From assembly GCF_026262505.1 (NCBI RefSeq), contig NC_067204.1, forward strand, positions 18,268,165 through 18,332,164: DNA of 64,000 nt. Reading direction: 5' to 3'. The DNA is from Trichomonas vaginalis G3 (taxonomy: Eukaryota; Parabasalia; Trichomonadida; Trichomonadidae). A program made the position numbers and the translations under genes. Below are positions 1 through 10,208 of the stretch, piece by piece; position 1 is the first letter of the stretch; every line of letters starts with the position of its first letter. The notes under the pieces were generated by a model. The model searched no databases, was not told where the DNA came from, and saw only the letters and a list, made by a program, of their open reading frames with translations.

Positions 1-150
1 TCTATAACTTATGTTATACATACTTATCATTCGGATTCTGACTCAAAAACTATTTCATTCATGAAAAAATCAGGTCGAAAAATCAAATTTGTTGAACAAA
101 ATCAACTAAAAGAAACTTTAGAAAATGATTTCAGAAATTCAAGCCAATAA
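1..150 (+). CDS. 3' end of an unidentified gene (partial)
   Basis: Frame 1 is open from the first base for 49 codons and ends at TAA (148-150). The visible tail is hydrophilic and basic (KKSGRKIKF, then a Glu/Asn/Gln-rich end), as in a cytoplasmic tail, but it is too short to name. The gene would lie mostly left of the window and converge on the beta-amylase gene. It could be a chance open frame, since only 49 codons are seen. Confidence 0.4.
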   Translation, partial: SITYVIHTYHSDSDSKTISFMKKSGRKIKFVEQNQLKETLENDFRNSSQ

Positions 151-662
151 TAACAGATTATTAGAGCATGATTTGTGAGGTGTAATATTATCTAATTATA
201 TATTATTGTTTTTTATTTATTTGTGTTGTTTTAAACCATTGTTATTTACTAAATAATGCCGCTATTTTTTTATTGGTATTTCCTGATCACATTAATTATC
301 AAAAATCATGATAGTTACTTATTGGTTAAATATTACAAATGATATTTTTAAACTCTGATTCATATTTCAAATTTTGCTGCAATATTAAGAGCCGTTGTTC
401 CAAATTTTTCTAAGTTCAGTTTCATTATTATGGTTCACATACTAGGCTTATAAAAAAACTTATTCCAAAGTAAAATTCACATCATATTATTAATGACTTC
501 TTTAAATAACAAATTATTATCATATTGATACGTTAAATAAAAATCAATAGACATTTACGTGTTAATTAAATATATCGTATTAAAAAATTAATATTCTGTA
601 TTAGTAGTCGTTAAATCAAGTTTTTATCTCAATTAGACTAGAAAGATTAATCCAAGCCAAGC
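151..662. other. Convergent intergenic stretch, no gene seen
   Basis: Very AT-rich DNA between the 3' end of the left-edge frame and the 3' end of the beta-amylase gene. No coding frame or repeat stands out. Confidence 0.5.
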
Positions 663-1949
663 TTAGTTGTGCATGTTTTGAACGAATTCCTCGAAATCCT
701 TGAATTTGGTGTTATTATCAATGAGATCAGAGCACATTCTAAGGTATGTGAAAACTTTGAGTCCCTTTGAGACCCAGTTGGTGCACCTCTGGTAGTTTTC
801 CTTGTCGTAGATTGCAAGAGCGTTCTCGCCTTCGAAGTTGAGACCGGCCCAAGCAGTATCGTTGATAATTTGCTGGACAAGGTAAGGTGGATTAGAGCTG
901 TAATTGCCTTCTGCCATTTCAAGGCATGTAAAGCAAACATCGACGTTGTATTTCTTGAAAACAGAGAGCGTATCGCGATAACCATCGTAATCGTCGAAGT
1001 TGTTGAATCCTGCAGTTGTTTCAGCACAATGTGAGGGTTCCATGTACCACCAGTGGATACCGGAAATCTTAGCGGAAAGGTGTGTACGTGGGAAAAGTTC
1101 TCTTGCGATGTTAAGAACTCTGTCGCCGTGGTTGTTAAGCTTTGAAGCATACCATTTGATGTACCATCTGCCGTATGCGGAGGACCAACCGTTGGATGTG
1201 CCATTGCGCCAGAAATCAGACTCTCCTGGTTTGGTAGTCCAGTTACCAACATTTGTTGGATGATGGCCCCAATCAGAATGGCCGGCAGCAATAGCATCCT
1301 GTGTAAGCTGCTTTGTAAATTCGGAATCGAAAGATTGGAATTCACCGCAACCTGGGTATTCCCAGCCCTTCCATGACTGGTATGATGGATAACGTAATTC
1401 ACCGCAAGCACCAAGACCGATTTCAAGCTCAGCAATGTCGCCATTGTCGATCATCGTTCCGAATTCCTTCTTGAACTGGGTCATCCAGTCTCTGTAGCAG
1501 TGGAGTGGTGTTCTGCCACTTGTTGTGATAGCGACATTGTCGTATGCAGGTGAAATGTACTCCTTATCATCTTTTCCATCCTGGTCAATGAAGAATGGAA
1601 CTTGCTCAGATTTGATAATAAAGTCTGGTAATGAAATATTGCATTGATCACCAACATTTCCGCCGCATTGGTGGAAAGAGAAAACTGGAATAATCTTCAA
1701 ATTTCTTGCCTTGATGTAATCGAATGCTTTATGATAACCTGTGAAAACGTATTGCTTCTCTTGCTTTTCTGTAAGACCCCACCAAACATCTATCATGATG
1801 CCGTCAACGCCTGCAGAACGAAGACGATCTAAATAGTAGGTAAACTGGCTTTCATTTTTGAAATTCTGGTTGTCATCAAAGAGATCTAACGTCGCCATGA
1901 CGTAGAATTTCGCTCCGCAAAGAGCTTGCGATGCAAATAAGCTTAACAT
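663..1949 (-). CDS. Secreted beta-amylase (glycoside hydrolase family 14)
   Basis: A 428-residue GH14 enzyme that would release maltose from the non-reducing ends of starch or glycogen. The two catalytic glutamates of the family are visible: E184 in GLGACGELRYPSY (proton donor) and E344 in FTCLEMAEGN (base). Other family marks are GIMIDVWWG (about 50-58), FSFHQCGGNVGD (90-101) and SGIHWWY (296-302). The first 12 residues (MLSLFASQALCG) form a short hydrophobic signal-like leader before the mature-looking KFYVMATLD, so export is likely. The length is close to the catalytic core of plant enzymes, with no starch-binding extension. The start is an ATG, and an initiator-like GTCATTTTT lies about 15 bases upstream. 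GC content is higher than in the flanks, typical of a well-expressed trichomonad gene. Family assignment is secure; secretion is inferred. Confidence 0.96.
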   Translation of the reverse strand: MLSLFASQALCGAKFYVMATLDLFDDNQNFKNESQFTYYLDRLRSAGVDGIMIDVWWGLTEKQEKQYVFTGYHKAFDYIKARNLKIIPVFSFHQCGGNVGDQCNISLPDFIIKSEQVPFFIDQDGKDDKEYISPAYDNVAITTSGRTPLHCYRDWMTQFKKEFGTMIDNGDIAELEIGLGACGELRYPSYQSWKGWEYPGCGEFQSFDSEFTKQLTQDAIAAGHSDWGHHPTNVGNWTTKPGESDFWRNGTSNGWSSAYGRWYIKWYASKLNNHGDRVLNIARELFPRTHLSAKISGIHWWYMEPSHCAETTAGFNNFDDYDGYRDTLSVFKKYNVDVCFTCLEMAEGNYSSNPPYLVQQIINDTAWAGLNFEGENALAIYDKENYQRCTNWVSKGLKVFTYLRMCSDLIDNNTKFKDFEEFVQNMHN

Positions 1950-2246
1950 CGTTTTTGTATAAAAATGACCTTAATTTTCTCCTCTCAAACAAGACCAAAG
2001 ATGCAATTCAAAAATTCAATCTGATATATAATTTCTGAGTGCAACGATAATCTCAGCCTTATCAATTTATCCAAAATGATCTGTTTTTTCAAACAGAATT
2101 TTTGGGAAATACTGTTTGAAAAATTTCAAACCATTTTCATAAGGATCACAAAAACTCTGCAAATGAATGATTTTCGTCCATAAATATGAATCATCTTACT
2201 GTAATTATATCAGGGTTAAAGAATAGGGGTAAAATTGAGTAGGGGT
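1950..2246. other. 5' flank of the beta-amylase gene
   Basis: AT-rich flank with no coding frame. The minus strand carries GTCATTTTT just before the amylase ATG, which fits the TCA+1 Py T initiator. The part next to 2246 holds two G-rich runs (AGGGGTAA) at the edge of the repeat block. Confidence 0.45.
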
Positions 2247-2339
2247 AATTTTAGCTAAAAGTGACACACCCGTGAAGTTTAGAATTTAAAATTTTTTATG
2301 GAACTGTTGCGAGTTTCATAAAGAATTTAAGGAATATAA

Positions 2340-2466
2340 GCAAAGATTTGAATCAAAATCTTAGACCTAAGCCGCTCGATTCGCTCGCGGCTTCCGCGAA
2401 TTACAGATCAGCAAAGATTTGAATCAAAATCTTCGAACTAAGCCGATCGCTTCGCTCGCGGCTTTC
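2340..2466. repeat. Twin direct repeats each with a GC-rich hairpin
   Basis: GCAAAGATTTGAATCAAAATCTT occurs at 2340-2362 and again at 2411-2433, 71 bases apart (shown here as a repeat name; the two copies match). Each copy is followed by a hairpin: AAGCCGC (2369-2375) with GCGGCTT (2387-2393), and AAGCCG (2440-2445) with CGGCTT (2459-2464), both around a TCGCTC-type loop. The GC-rich islands are unlike the surrounding DNA. Confidence 0.75.
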
Positions 2467-2566
2467 TTTATTATTTTAAATTTGCATATTTCCATCAAAA
2501 GTTCATAAGGTAAAAAATTTCGTTTATTTTTACTAAGAAAAAAAAGGTTTTTGATAATAAATTTAT

Positions 2567-3038
2567 TTTATTTCGAAAAAGTAGCAATAATCGTAAAAGG
2601 GTATTGATAGGCTTGCTAAAGTAACTAATTTTAGCTGTCAAATACTTTTGTATTTTGAAGTAAATTAGTATAAATTTGTTTTTACTTTTATTTCGAAAAA
2701 GTAGCAATAATCGTAAAAGGGTATTGATAGGCTTGCTAAAGTAACTAATTTTAGCTGTCAAATACTTTTGTATTTTGAAGTAAATTAGTATAAATTTGTT
2801 TTTACTTTTATTTCGAAAAAGTAGCAATAATCGTAAAAGGGTATTGATAGGCTTGCTAAAGTAACTAATTTTAGCTGTCAAATACTTTTGTATTTTGAAG
2901 TAAATTAGTATAAATTTGTTTTTACTTTTATTTCGAAAAAGTAGCAATAATCGTAAAAGGGTATTGATAGGCTTGCTAAAGTAACTAATTTTAGCTGTCA
3001 AATACTTTTGTATTTTGAAGTAAATTAGTATAAATTTG
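2567..3038. repeat. 120-bp tandem repeat, about 3.9 copies
   Basis: Four successive 120-base blocks are identical as far as I can read; for example GTAGCAATAATCGTAAAAGG recurs at 2581, 2701, 2821 and 2941. The perfect identity points to recent amplification or homogenisation. As 120 is a multiple of three, the minus strand shows an open frame of 40-residue repeats (2495-3001), which I regard as an artefact of the array. Confidence 0.95.
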
Positions 3039-3079
3039 ATATTATTTTAACTCCCTTTGAAAACCTCAATTTTCCATAC

Positions 3080-3141
3080 AGAGGGAACGGGAATAGCATC
3101 CAATATTCCCTGAGAATGGTTGCGCATTCTCAGTTCCCTCT
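3080..3141. repeat. Perfect three-way-junction (T-shaped) palindrome
   Basis: Three nested stems pair without mismatch: outer AGAGGGAAC (3080-3088) with GTTCCCTCT (3133-3141); first arm GGGAATA (3089-3095) with TATTCCC (3104-3110), 8-base loop; second arm TGAGAATG (3111-3118) with CATTCTCA (3125-3132), 6-base loop. All 62 bases are used, with 24 pairs and no unpaired junction base. The fold could form in single-stranded DNA or RNA. Confidence 0.85.
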
Positions 3142-3218
3142 ATATTTCGAACGAAGCTCTCATCGGTCTTTTTTTTAATACTAAACGTTTTTTTTTCCTG
3201 TCACTTTTAGCTAAAATT

Positions 3219-3573
3219 TGGGTTTGCCGGTAAAATGGTTTATCTTGTGAAGGAAATTAATTCACTGAAACTTTGCTATCTAGAAGCATTTCTATATCAA
3301 TTCATCTTTTTTATCAAACATTAATAGTTACTACGATGAATCCTTATAAAACAAGTGCAAATCCAGAAAAGATCCAGAGCAAAATAAGATGAAAGGAATA
3401 TTTATTGCAGGGATATCTCACAAGTCACAGTGACAAGATACTGCTTATATAATCAATGAAAATTCCGAAGTCAAGAAGTAAAAAGCGTAAAAAAAATGTT
3501 TTGTTGTAATATGTGTTTGTTATTCAAACATGGGTATGAAAAATAGATATTTAAACTAATAAAAACAATTATT
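3219..3573. other. Intergenic stretch 3' of the BspA-like gene
   Basis: AT-rich DNA between the repeat block and the stop codon of the BspA-like gene. No coding frame or structured repeat recognised. Confidence 0.4.
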
Positions 3574-5984
3574 TTAGAATATTCCAAGATAGAATATTAT
3601 TGAAAAAGAATATAGAATATGTGATGTTATGGATGAGTGAATTCGAATACATTGACATGAAAGAATGTCGCAGTCGAAAATAGCTTTAGGATTGAGAAGA
3701 CAGACTGAAATAATTCTCTTAATAAAAGATGTTGTGCGATTTTCGATGATAACACCGCAACGTAATTTGTTGCAGCCGATGAATATAGAACTCTCTATGT
3801 TTTGAACACAGATTGGAATGTTGATGAATGTGAGAGAAGAACAATTTGCGAATGCATATTGCTTGATCGTCTTCACTGAGTTGCTCGCGATTGATATGCT
3901 AACGAGATTCTTGCATCCGATGAAAGCACCTGACGATATCGTTTCGAGTGTTTGTGGGAGATTGAAGAACTTGATATCGGACGCAGGCGGGAAGCAAATG
4001 AGCTCTGTCTCGTTCTTGTTGTATAGTGCACCGACATCGACACAAAACCATTCACTATGAGGGCACTCGATGACAGAAAGAGATGAGCATCCTTCGAAGA
4101 AGAGATTTCCGAATCTTCGAAGAGAGCAGTTCGATGGAATTGTGAATGTTCGTAAGTTTGAGCAGTCTTTGAATGCATAATCAGATATGTATTCAGTATG
4201 ATTCGGAACGACGAAAGAAGATATGTTTGTCAACTCAAAACAACTTTGTTGAATCTCATTCACAGATTGAGGGAGAGATATATATGATAGATTCCTACAT
4301 TCGCTGAAACATCCAACACCAAGTGATATTAGTTTAGAATCTAATGGAAATGATACATTCAATATTCCTGTTCTCGAAAACGCAAAAGCATTTATATATT
4401 CTAATGAAGATGGGAATATAACATCCGAAAGTGATATGCAATTTGAAAAACAATTCTTTCCTATTTTTGTTATATTATTAGCAAAAACAATTCTCTTTAG
4501 ATTCTTGCAATTATTGAATGAATAAGCTCCAATTGTTGCTTTATTACATTCAGAAAACTCAATTAATTCTAAATGTTCACAATCTCTGAAAGCATTGTCG
4601 TGAATGTATTCTAAACTCTTTCCAAACTTCATTGTTTTAAGTGATACGCAACCATTAAAAGCATATTGTTCAATTGTGGACACAGAATCAGGAATATCAA
4701 TATTTTTTAAGTTAGGGCATATGTTAAAAGCATAATTAAAAATTATTTTTAGATTTGGATTTTCTTCAAAAATTATTGTGGTTAATTTTAAAATGCTTCC
4801 AAAGGCAAAAGCATATATTTCTTCGATTGTAGATGGAATAGAGTATGAATCTTTCTCACTTAGAATTAAGATAAGTCGAGTTCTTTGTGCATTGTAGATA
4901 ATACCTTGATCATCTTTTGTGAATGCTGAGTTTTCTGCAAAATGAATATCTATATCTGGATCGAAACAATGTCCTCCAAGAATTGTGACTGAACTAGGAA
5001 TTGTCACTGATTTCAAATTCGGACATAGTGTAAATGCTGCATTCCCAATCTCTATTAATCCTTCAGGAAGTATTATTTCTGATATATTTGAACCACTAAA
5101 ACAAACGTGAGAAATTTTAGTTATCCCATTACTTAAAATGATTTCATTCAGATATTTACAATTTTTAAATTCACCTGTTTTAATTAATTTGATATTGCTT
5201 GGAATATTTAGTGTCTTTAAATGACAACCATAAAATGCCCAATTTCCAAGATTTTTGATGTTTGATGTGAAACGAATTAATTCAATAAATGAAATATAGA
5301 AAGAATAATCTCCAATATATTCAACAAAATCTGGAACTGAAAATTCTTTCGAAAAGTTTCCTGGATAATGAATAAGTCTTGATTTATCATTACTGTATAA
5401 TATTCCATTTTCAGAAGTGTAATATTCATTCAACTCATCGCATTCGATATACTTTAGCGTAATTACTGGATATTTGCATGCATAATATTGTGAAACATAT
5501 TTTGGAATAAAAACGTTTTTCAATATTGTGTTGTAAAAACATCCTTCACCAATGCTTTTAAGCTCAGAGTCTTTATTAATTATAAGAGTTTCAAGTTTAT
5601 AACAATATCCAAAACAAAATTGAGATAGGACTTGAATAGAAGATGGTAATGTGATTGTTTCTAAAGATGAGCATATATAAAATGCATATGATTTAATCTC
5701 TGTGACATATTTGCATTCTGAAAAATCAATTGTTGTGAGTTTTAAACAACTGTAGAAACTACATTCACCAATGGTTTTGAGTTTAGAACCTGAAGCAAAT
5801 GTGACTCGTTCGAGTGTATCTTTGCTTCCTTTGAATGCATAATTACCACAAACATCGGAACCAACTTGTCCAAAAATGATCTCGCATGATGATTTGACTT
5901 CGATATTTGTAAGGCCAGATGTAGAATATAATATTCGATCGTTTTCCTGATAATTCTCTCCAAAAACTATTCAATTTCTTTCAT
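3574..5984 (-). pseudogene. BspA-like leucine-rich-repeat surface protein, 5' end disturbed
   Basis: About 800 codons are open from 5970 down to 3574 and encode LRR_5-type repeats of the BspA (Treponema pallidum LRR) kind: units such as IGEGCFYNT, LKSVTIPSSV and IGNAAFTLCPNLK recur every 22-24 residues. The N-terminal part (VFGENYQENDRILYS, then NYAFKGSK) matches the usual opening of trichomonad BspA-like proteins. No ATG lies in this frame near its start. An ATG at 5984 opens five codons (MKEIE) in a neighbouring frame that is one base out of register. I see no signal peptide and no transmembrane segment or tail at the C-terminus, although many family members have them. In the family these proteins are surface molecules implicated in adherence. 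It is either a recently inactivated copy or a base-call error; the LRR assignment itself is firm. Confidence 0.85.
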
Positions 5985-6583
5985 TCTAAAATTTATGATC
6001 AGAATTTTTGACTGCATTCAATTTCATTGAAACAGATATTCATCTAAGGAAACATTTTTCACACATTTTCTAAAGTTTTCGATTTGAAAATTGATTCGAT
6101 TTTTTTGAATAAGTCTATAAATATTTCTACATGATAGAATTTATCCAGATACATGTAAAATTAATAGAATATATCATAGAAATTATCAATAATCTTCGAT
6201 AATTAAATGACTAATTTCATGATTATCATTGAACTTCAGAGTAAGACATATAGAACATATCCCATGTAAAGATGTATTTAAGCTAGATGAGTCAAAATGA
6301 ATTAATTAAAGCTAATCTTTACGATTAATCCAAATTGTAGCAATGCAATATAACTTGATATCCATAATTATAATGAACATAATAAGAAAGGTAGAATAAC
6401 AATAAAAGCATAGTCATTCTTTAACATCTATATTCGGTCTTCTACATACATACAGGATTTATAGTCTCTAGCTAGAGTTTTAAACCAAAGATATGGTTGG
6501 AAGGGAGTGACATTACCCTTCTACAATGAATAATCTTTTTTTTATTGGTGCTTCACGCCGATAATTCAAAAACAGTCACTTTT
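5985..6583. other. Divergent intergenic region, BspA-like gene / MED7
   Basis: AT-rich region between two divergent genes. In the frame of the BspA-like gene the DNA just upstream holds stops and one isolated ATG (6027), so no alternative N-terminus with a signal peptide is evident. On the right side an initiator (TCACT, A+1 at 6578) sits 6 bases before the MED7 ATG. Confidence 0.45.
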
Positions 6584-7063
6584 ATGGATCAACAGCAAAG
6601 AGCAACTGTTGCATTTCCTCCACCTTTAGAAGAATACAAACAGTTCACTAAGGATGGAGAAAATCCTATTCAGCCTCCAGAAATTCCAGATACACCATTT
6701 TCTGTTTTTAATAAACCACAAAATGATGATGATGTTCCATCTTTAGAGTCCCAAGGAATTCCAGTACTCTATGATCCATCCGAACCACCACTTTTAGAGC
6801 TAAAGAAGATCAATCACCAAATTCTTTTCACAATTCAAGATTTATTCCAAACTTTAGCTGGCGGCAACGAAAACCCAGACAAAACTCTCGATCAGATGAA
6901 GTATCTATTCATGAATGCCCACTATTTACTTCATAAACTAAGAACTGTTCAGGCTTATGAACATATGCACCATTGTTTACGCGAGAAAAAGCGCCAATTA
7001 GATTTATTCCAGAAAAGGTTCGATGACCAGCTTGCAATGGTAGTTCAGCTTAAGCCTCCGTGA
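6584..7063 (+). CDS. MED7: Mediator complex subunit 7
   Basis: A 159-residue protein that aligns by eye with MED7 over its length: the N-terminal proline motif (FPPPLEEYKQFT), the central LESQGIPVLY, the LKKINHQILFTIQDLFQTLA helix, then MKYLFMNAHYLLHKLRTVQAYE and the closing coiled coil (CLREKKRQLDLFQKRFDDQL). MED7 is a middle-module subunit that pairs with MED21 and helps link Mediator to RNA polymerase II. I start at 6584 rather than at an upstream TTG because the sequence CAGTCACTTTT with a TCACT initiator ends directly at this ATG; the leader would be only 6 nt. The protein is shorter than the human one (233 aa), lacking the C-terminal tail. Confidence 0.88.
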   Translation: MDQQQRATVAFPPPLEEYKQFTKDGENPIQPPEIPDTPFSVFNKPQNDDDVPSLESQGIPVLYDPSEPPLLELKKINHQILFTIQDLFQTLAGGNENPDKTLDQMKYLFMNAHYLLHKLRTVQAYEHMHHCLREKKRQLDLFQKRFDDQLAMVVQLKPP

Positions 7064-7618
7064 GAAAATTCTTTCTTTATTTGTATCTTTTACGATTCCC
7101 CATATATTTCGTTAATATTCTACCTGTAAAATTGAAATGAATGTAACTAAAAAGTGTATACATTAAATACCCATAATGCAATATGGTTTTTCAATTTTTT
7201 TATTTTATTATTCAATAAAAGATTTGAGTGGCCATGAGTATTAGAATCATTTAACAATTTTTTAAGATTCTTCTCATTAGATTAATACTTTATTAAGTAG
7301 ATAACAAAAAATCTTAAAACTTTGAGCAAAAGTAAGTGATTAGTTGATAAACTTTTGAGATTTATCCTTAAAATGAGTTTATCTGGCTTATATCAGTCCA
7401 ATGCACATCAATGAATCATGAAAGTAATTATTATTACATGAATCTAGATCAAATGCATTATAAAATTCAAAAAGTGTTATGAAGTATATTGTAACTTTAG
7501 TATGATATTAAATAGTTTTTAAGATATTTTTGAGATATAATTTTCAAACACGGATTAAAAAGAAAACATGATGATCGATTTCATAAAAAACAGTCAATAA
7601 TATATTTTTACTCTAAAT
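7064..7618. other. Convergent 3' flanks
   Basis: AT-rich stretch between the 3' ends of MED7 and the next minus-strand gene. No gene or repeat recognised. Confidence 0.4.
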
Positions 7619-9319
7619 TTATCTCATAGGAGAATAGAATATTCTTTCAACTAAATCTCTGAAGTTTTGCTTCTTTGTTGAGCCACAAGATGATAATTCG
7701 ATTGATTTTTCAATCATTGGCTTAAACAAAGATGTCCATTTCTGCTTAATATGGAAAAGAATATCTTGATATTGGCGGAGTCTTGGGAAATCTTGTATAG
7801 ATTCGAATACAGCCGCTCTTATAAACTTAAATACGAAGTGTGGATCCATGTTTTGGACTCCTTCTATACATTTCGGATTTATCAGAAATTCTTTTGTATC
7901 GAATTCGCTGTACAAAGCGATATTTACGAACGCCATGTTTAATTCATCTAACTTTGGGATTCCGCCGTTTGCCAATTTGAAAATTTTTGTCGACTCGTAT
8001 TCGGAAACTACGTCATCCTTTTCGATAATGCACTTAATTCTTACGGATTGAGGTAGCGGAATATCTTCAATAGACAGGATATCAAACAAATGTTGCTGTT
8101 CGATCTTCTTATGGATGTATAAAGTATCAAGCATTCTTCCGAAGCCATCCCAGTAGATCTTTGTACCTTCCTCTGATTTTGTTAGCTCCTGGAATATATG
8201 TACATGCTTCTTGAAGGCTAAATACCTTTCTACGGGCTTCTTCTTGAATAAATTATCAAGAACGAAGGCAATGAAGTAAGAATAGTCTTCGACATCCTTT
8301 ACATGTCTCTCAAATAGCTTAAATGCTGTCTCAACAATGATATCTGGTTTGAAATTCAAAATATCCATAAATTTGGACGAATTTTTCCATTCTTCGTACA
8401 TCTGTTCAATGGCATCGCCACAGTTGAAGTTGAAATCTGTATGGCCGGTGTAAATCTTTGAAGATGTAGAATTCATGATAAATTTCTTAGGTTCAGCTCG
8501 TTTTTCTTTGATGATTGGATTCTCGTCTGGCCATCCTTTGGCTCTCTGCTCGAAATGTTCGGTGACTTTGAAAGAAGTGAAGCCAGAACAAGAATTGAGA
8601 TTTCTCATGATGAAACGATAGAAATAAGTGAATTCTGTGTACTGTTCTGTATCTATTCTTCGCGCTGAAATGGAAAGAGCGGAGATTAAATGCTCTACTG
8701 CCGCTTCTACCCTTAATCCGTTAATAATCTTAATAAGAATCTCGCCGTATTGCTTTCTTTTAAGAATATTGTATACAAAGAAATATGAAAGGTATACTAA
8801 AATGGTCTTGCACTTGTTTTGAATGGCTAAAGAAATATTTTGGTCATAAGCTTTAAGAAGAAGGCCGGGGAACTCGTTGTACTTCTCGTTGACCTCTCGT
8901 AATCTCAGGAATAACTGTATTTGAATCGGAATGCCACTGTTTGGTGATTCTGGATCTTGAATTGGGGAAGTGGCCTTTTGCAGTAATGAATCAAGGACGA
9001 ATTGTGGATTAATATCTCTATTCCTGAGCTCTCTAAATGTAGAATCAAAATTGACTTGTGTAATGATGTTTATTTTTGTCATTACAAACCTTTTCGGGTC
9101 AGCAATGTAGCCAGCACTCTCAATAACACTACTAAGGATGAAAGATGATGCTTTGGAGATGCTGAGTTGCATTTTACCACTGCGATATTGAGTAATTGGT
9201 GCTTTTTCAAAATAAAGACGCATAATTGATGCGTCATTTCTTATTGCTTCGTCATATCTATTTGTAACATTGTTCTGATAGATGTCAAACATTTCCTCGA
9301 TTGAATAATACGTGGCCAT
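7619..9319 (-). CDS. Helical protein, possible MIF4G-like domain
   Basis: A 566-residue, mostly alpha-helical protein with an ATG start. Residues of about 75-260 run like a MIF4G (eIF4G/UPF2/CWC22) HEAT-like domain: a KINIITQVNFDSTFRELRN segment resembling the first helices, then YFFVYNILKRKQYGEILIKII resembling the FIGELF-type helix, and a closing segment ending QRAKGWPDEN where family members often have RKNGW. A second helical part (about 320-430) could be MA3-like. None of this is strong enough for a name, so the role (translation, mRNA decay or splicing) is an open guess. GACACTTTTTTT lies upstream of the start, similar to but not matching the TCACT initiator. No membrane segment or signal peptide. 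Confidence 0.8.
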   Translation of the reverse strand: MATYYSIEEMFDIYQNNVTNRYDEAIRNDASIMRLYFEKAPITQYRSGKMQLSISKASSFILSSVIESAGYIADPKRFVMTKINIITQVNFDSTFRELRNRDINPQFVLDSLLQKATSPIQDPESPNSGIPIQIQLFLRLREVNEKYNEFPGLLLKAYDQNISLAIQNKCKTILVYLSYFFVYNILKRKQYGEILIKIINGLRVEAAVEHLISALSISARRIDTEQYTEFTYFYRFIMRNLNSCSGFTSFKVTEHFEQRAKGWPDENPIIKEKRAEPKKFIMNSTSSKIYTGHTDFNFNCGDAIEQMYEEWKNSSKFMDILNFKPDIIVETAFKLFERHVKDVEDYSYFIAFVLDNLFKKKPVERYLAFKKHVHIFQELTKSEEGTKIYWDGFGRMLDTLYIHKKIEQQHLFDILSIEDIPLPQSVRIKCIIEKDDVVSEYESTKIFKLANGGIPKLDELNMAFVNIALYSEFDTKEFLINPKCIEGVQNMDPHFVFKFIRAAVFESIQDFPRLRQYQDILFHIKQKWTSLFKPMIEKSIELSSCGSTKKQNFRDLVERIFYSPMR

Positions 9320-10208
9320 TTTTTTGTTTCTTTATATATAAAAAAAGTGTCAAAATTTCGCATATCATTTCATTTTTGTGAAATTTATTTTCTTTTCTGG
9401 GCATTTCACTCACAAATTGCCGGCCATGAATTTGGCATTATTAATAGCCAAACCTATTAGAATGGATATATTCACTCGGACATGATTATTTAAATAATGA
9501 ATATATTTTCTTAATCTGTGATCCAAGCAATATGTACGTTCTCTCTACTTTTCATTGCTCGAACCATATGCAAAATCTATAATATAGAAAACATTCGCAC
9601 AGGATATATCACTCATAATATAACCAGATCTCGTAAAATAAGTTAAATTGAATAATTGAGCCTGTTATTATAGGTAAAGACTATAAAATTGTGTTTTACT
9701 TTTGCATGAAGAAGAATTGCCTTAAAATCTAGTTCAGAATGCTCAACACTGCTTGTATACAGTTCAATAATAATTATTATGATCGATTTTGAGATCTTTA
9801 TGCTAAATAAAAGATTAATAGATTTGAATTTAAGTTCAAACGATGTTCTGAATGATGAAACATCACATTATTTAATATATGCATAAATCAATATGTAGTC
9901 AAACTATGATATTAGATACAAATGTTAATTCTTCAATTAATGTTGTCATAATGAAATATCTTTCAGATATGCATGAATATGAGAATACAATATAGAAATA
10001 ATATGGTGCTTGAAGAATAAAGCTCAATGAACTCTTATATATTAGTTAAAATTTCGATTCGAAATATTTGTTGTTACAAGCAGCAATAGCTAATCTTTCT
10101 TTTGACAAGTTTTGATCATATAGGCAATATTCATTCATGCCAAAGTCTCATAGTGATCTTGGAAATGATCCTTCGATTTTAGCCGTTTTTCATGCGTTAT
10201 AATTCATC
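9320..10208. other. Divergent intergenic region, no gene seen
   Basis: About 0.9 kb of AT-rich DNA between two divergent genes. Short open frames only. TTCATCATG overlaps the start of the right-hand gene, a near-match to an initiator. Confidence 0.4.

Larger units (their letters stand above)
2247..3218. repeat. Structured repeat block bounded by a 20-bp inverted repeat
   Basis: The block begins with AATTTTAGCTAAAAGTGACA (2247-2266) and ends with its exact reverse complement (3199-3218). Each arm contains the 12-bp palindrome TTTTAGCTAAAA. Between them lie two GC-rich hairpins in a direct repeat, a 120-bp tandem array and a three-way-junction palindrome. I found no convincing target duplication and no transposase. 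It looks like a non-autonomous DNA element or a composite of repeats; a structural or regulatory role is also possible. Confidence 0.55.

Noticed and set aside
647-1444. Long second frame on the minus strand inside the beta-amylase gene
   Set aside because: Shadow frame; the GH14 frame has catalytic residues and full family length.
2495-3001. Minus-strand frame of 40-residue repeats
   Set aside because: It exists only because the tandem unit is 120 bp, a multiple of three; the composition is that of AT-rich non-coding DNA and no start context is seen.
2567-3038. CRISPR-like array
   Set aside because: Repeats are contiguous with no variable spacers, and the genome is eukaryotic.
3080-3141. 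Parvovirus-type terminal repeat
   Set aside because: The T-shape is only a geometric likeness; no parvovirus-like gene lies near and the sequence does not match as far as I can tell.
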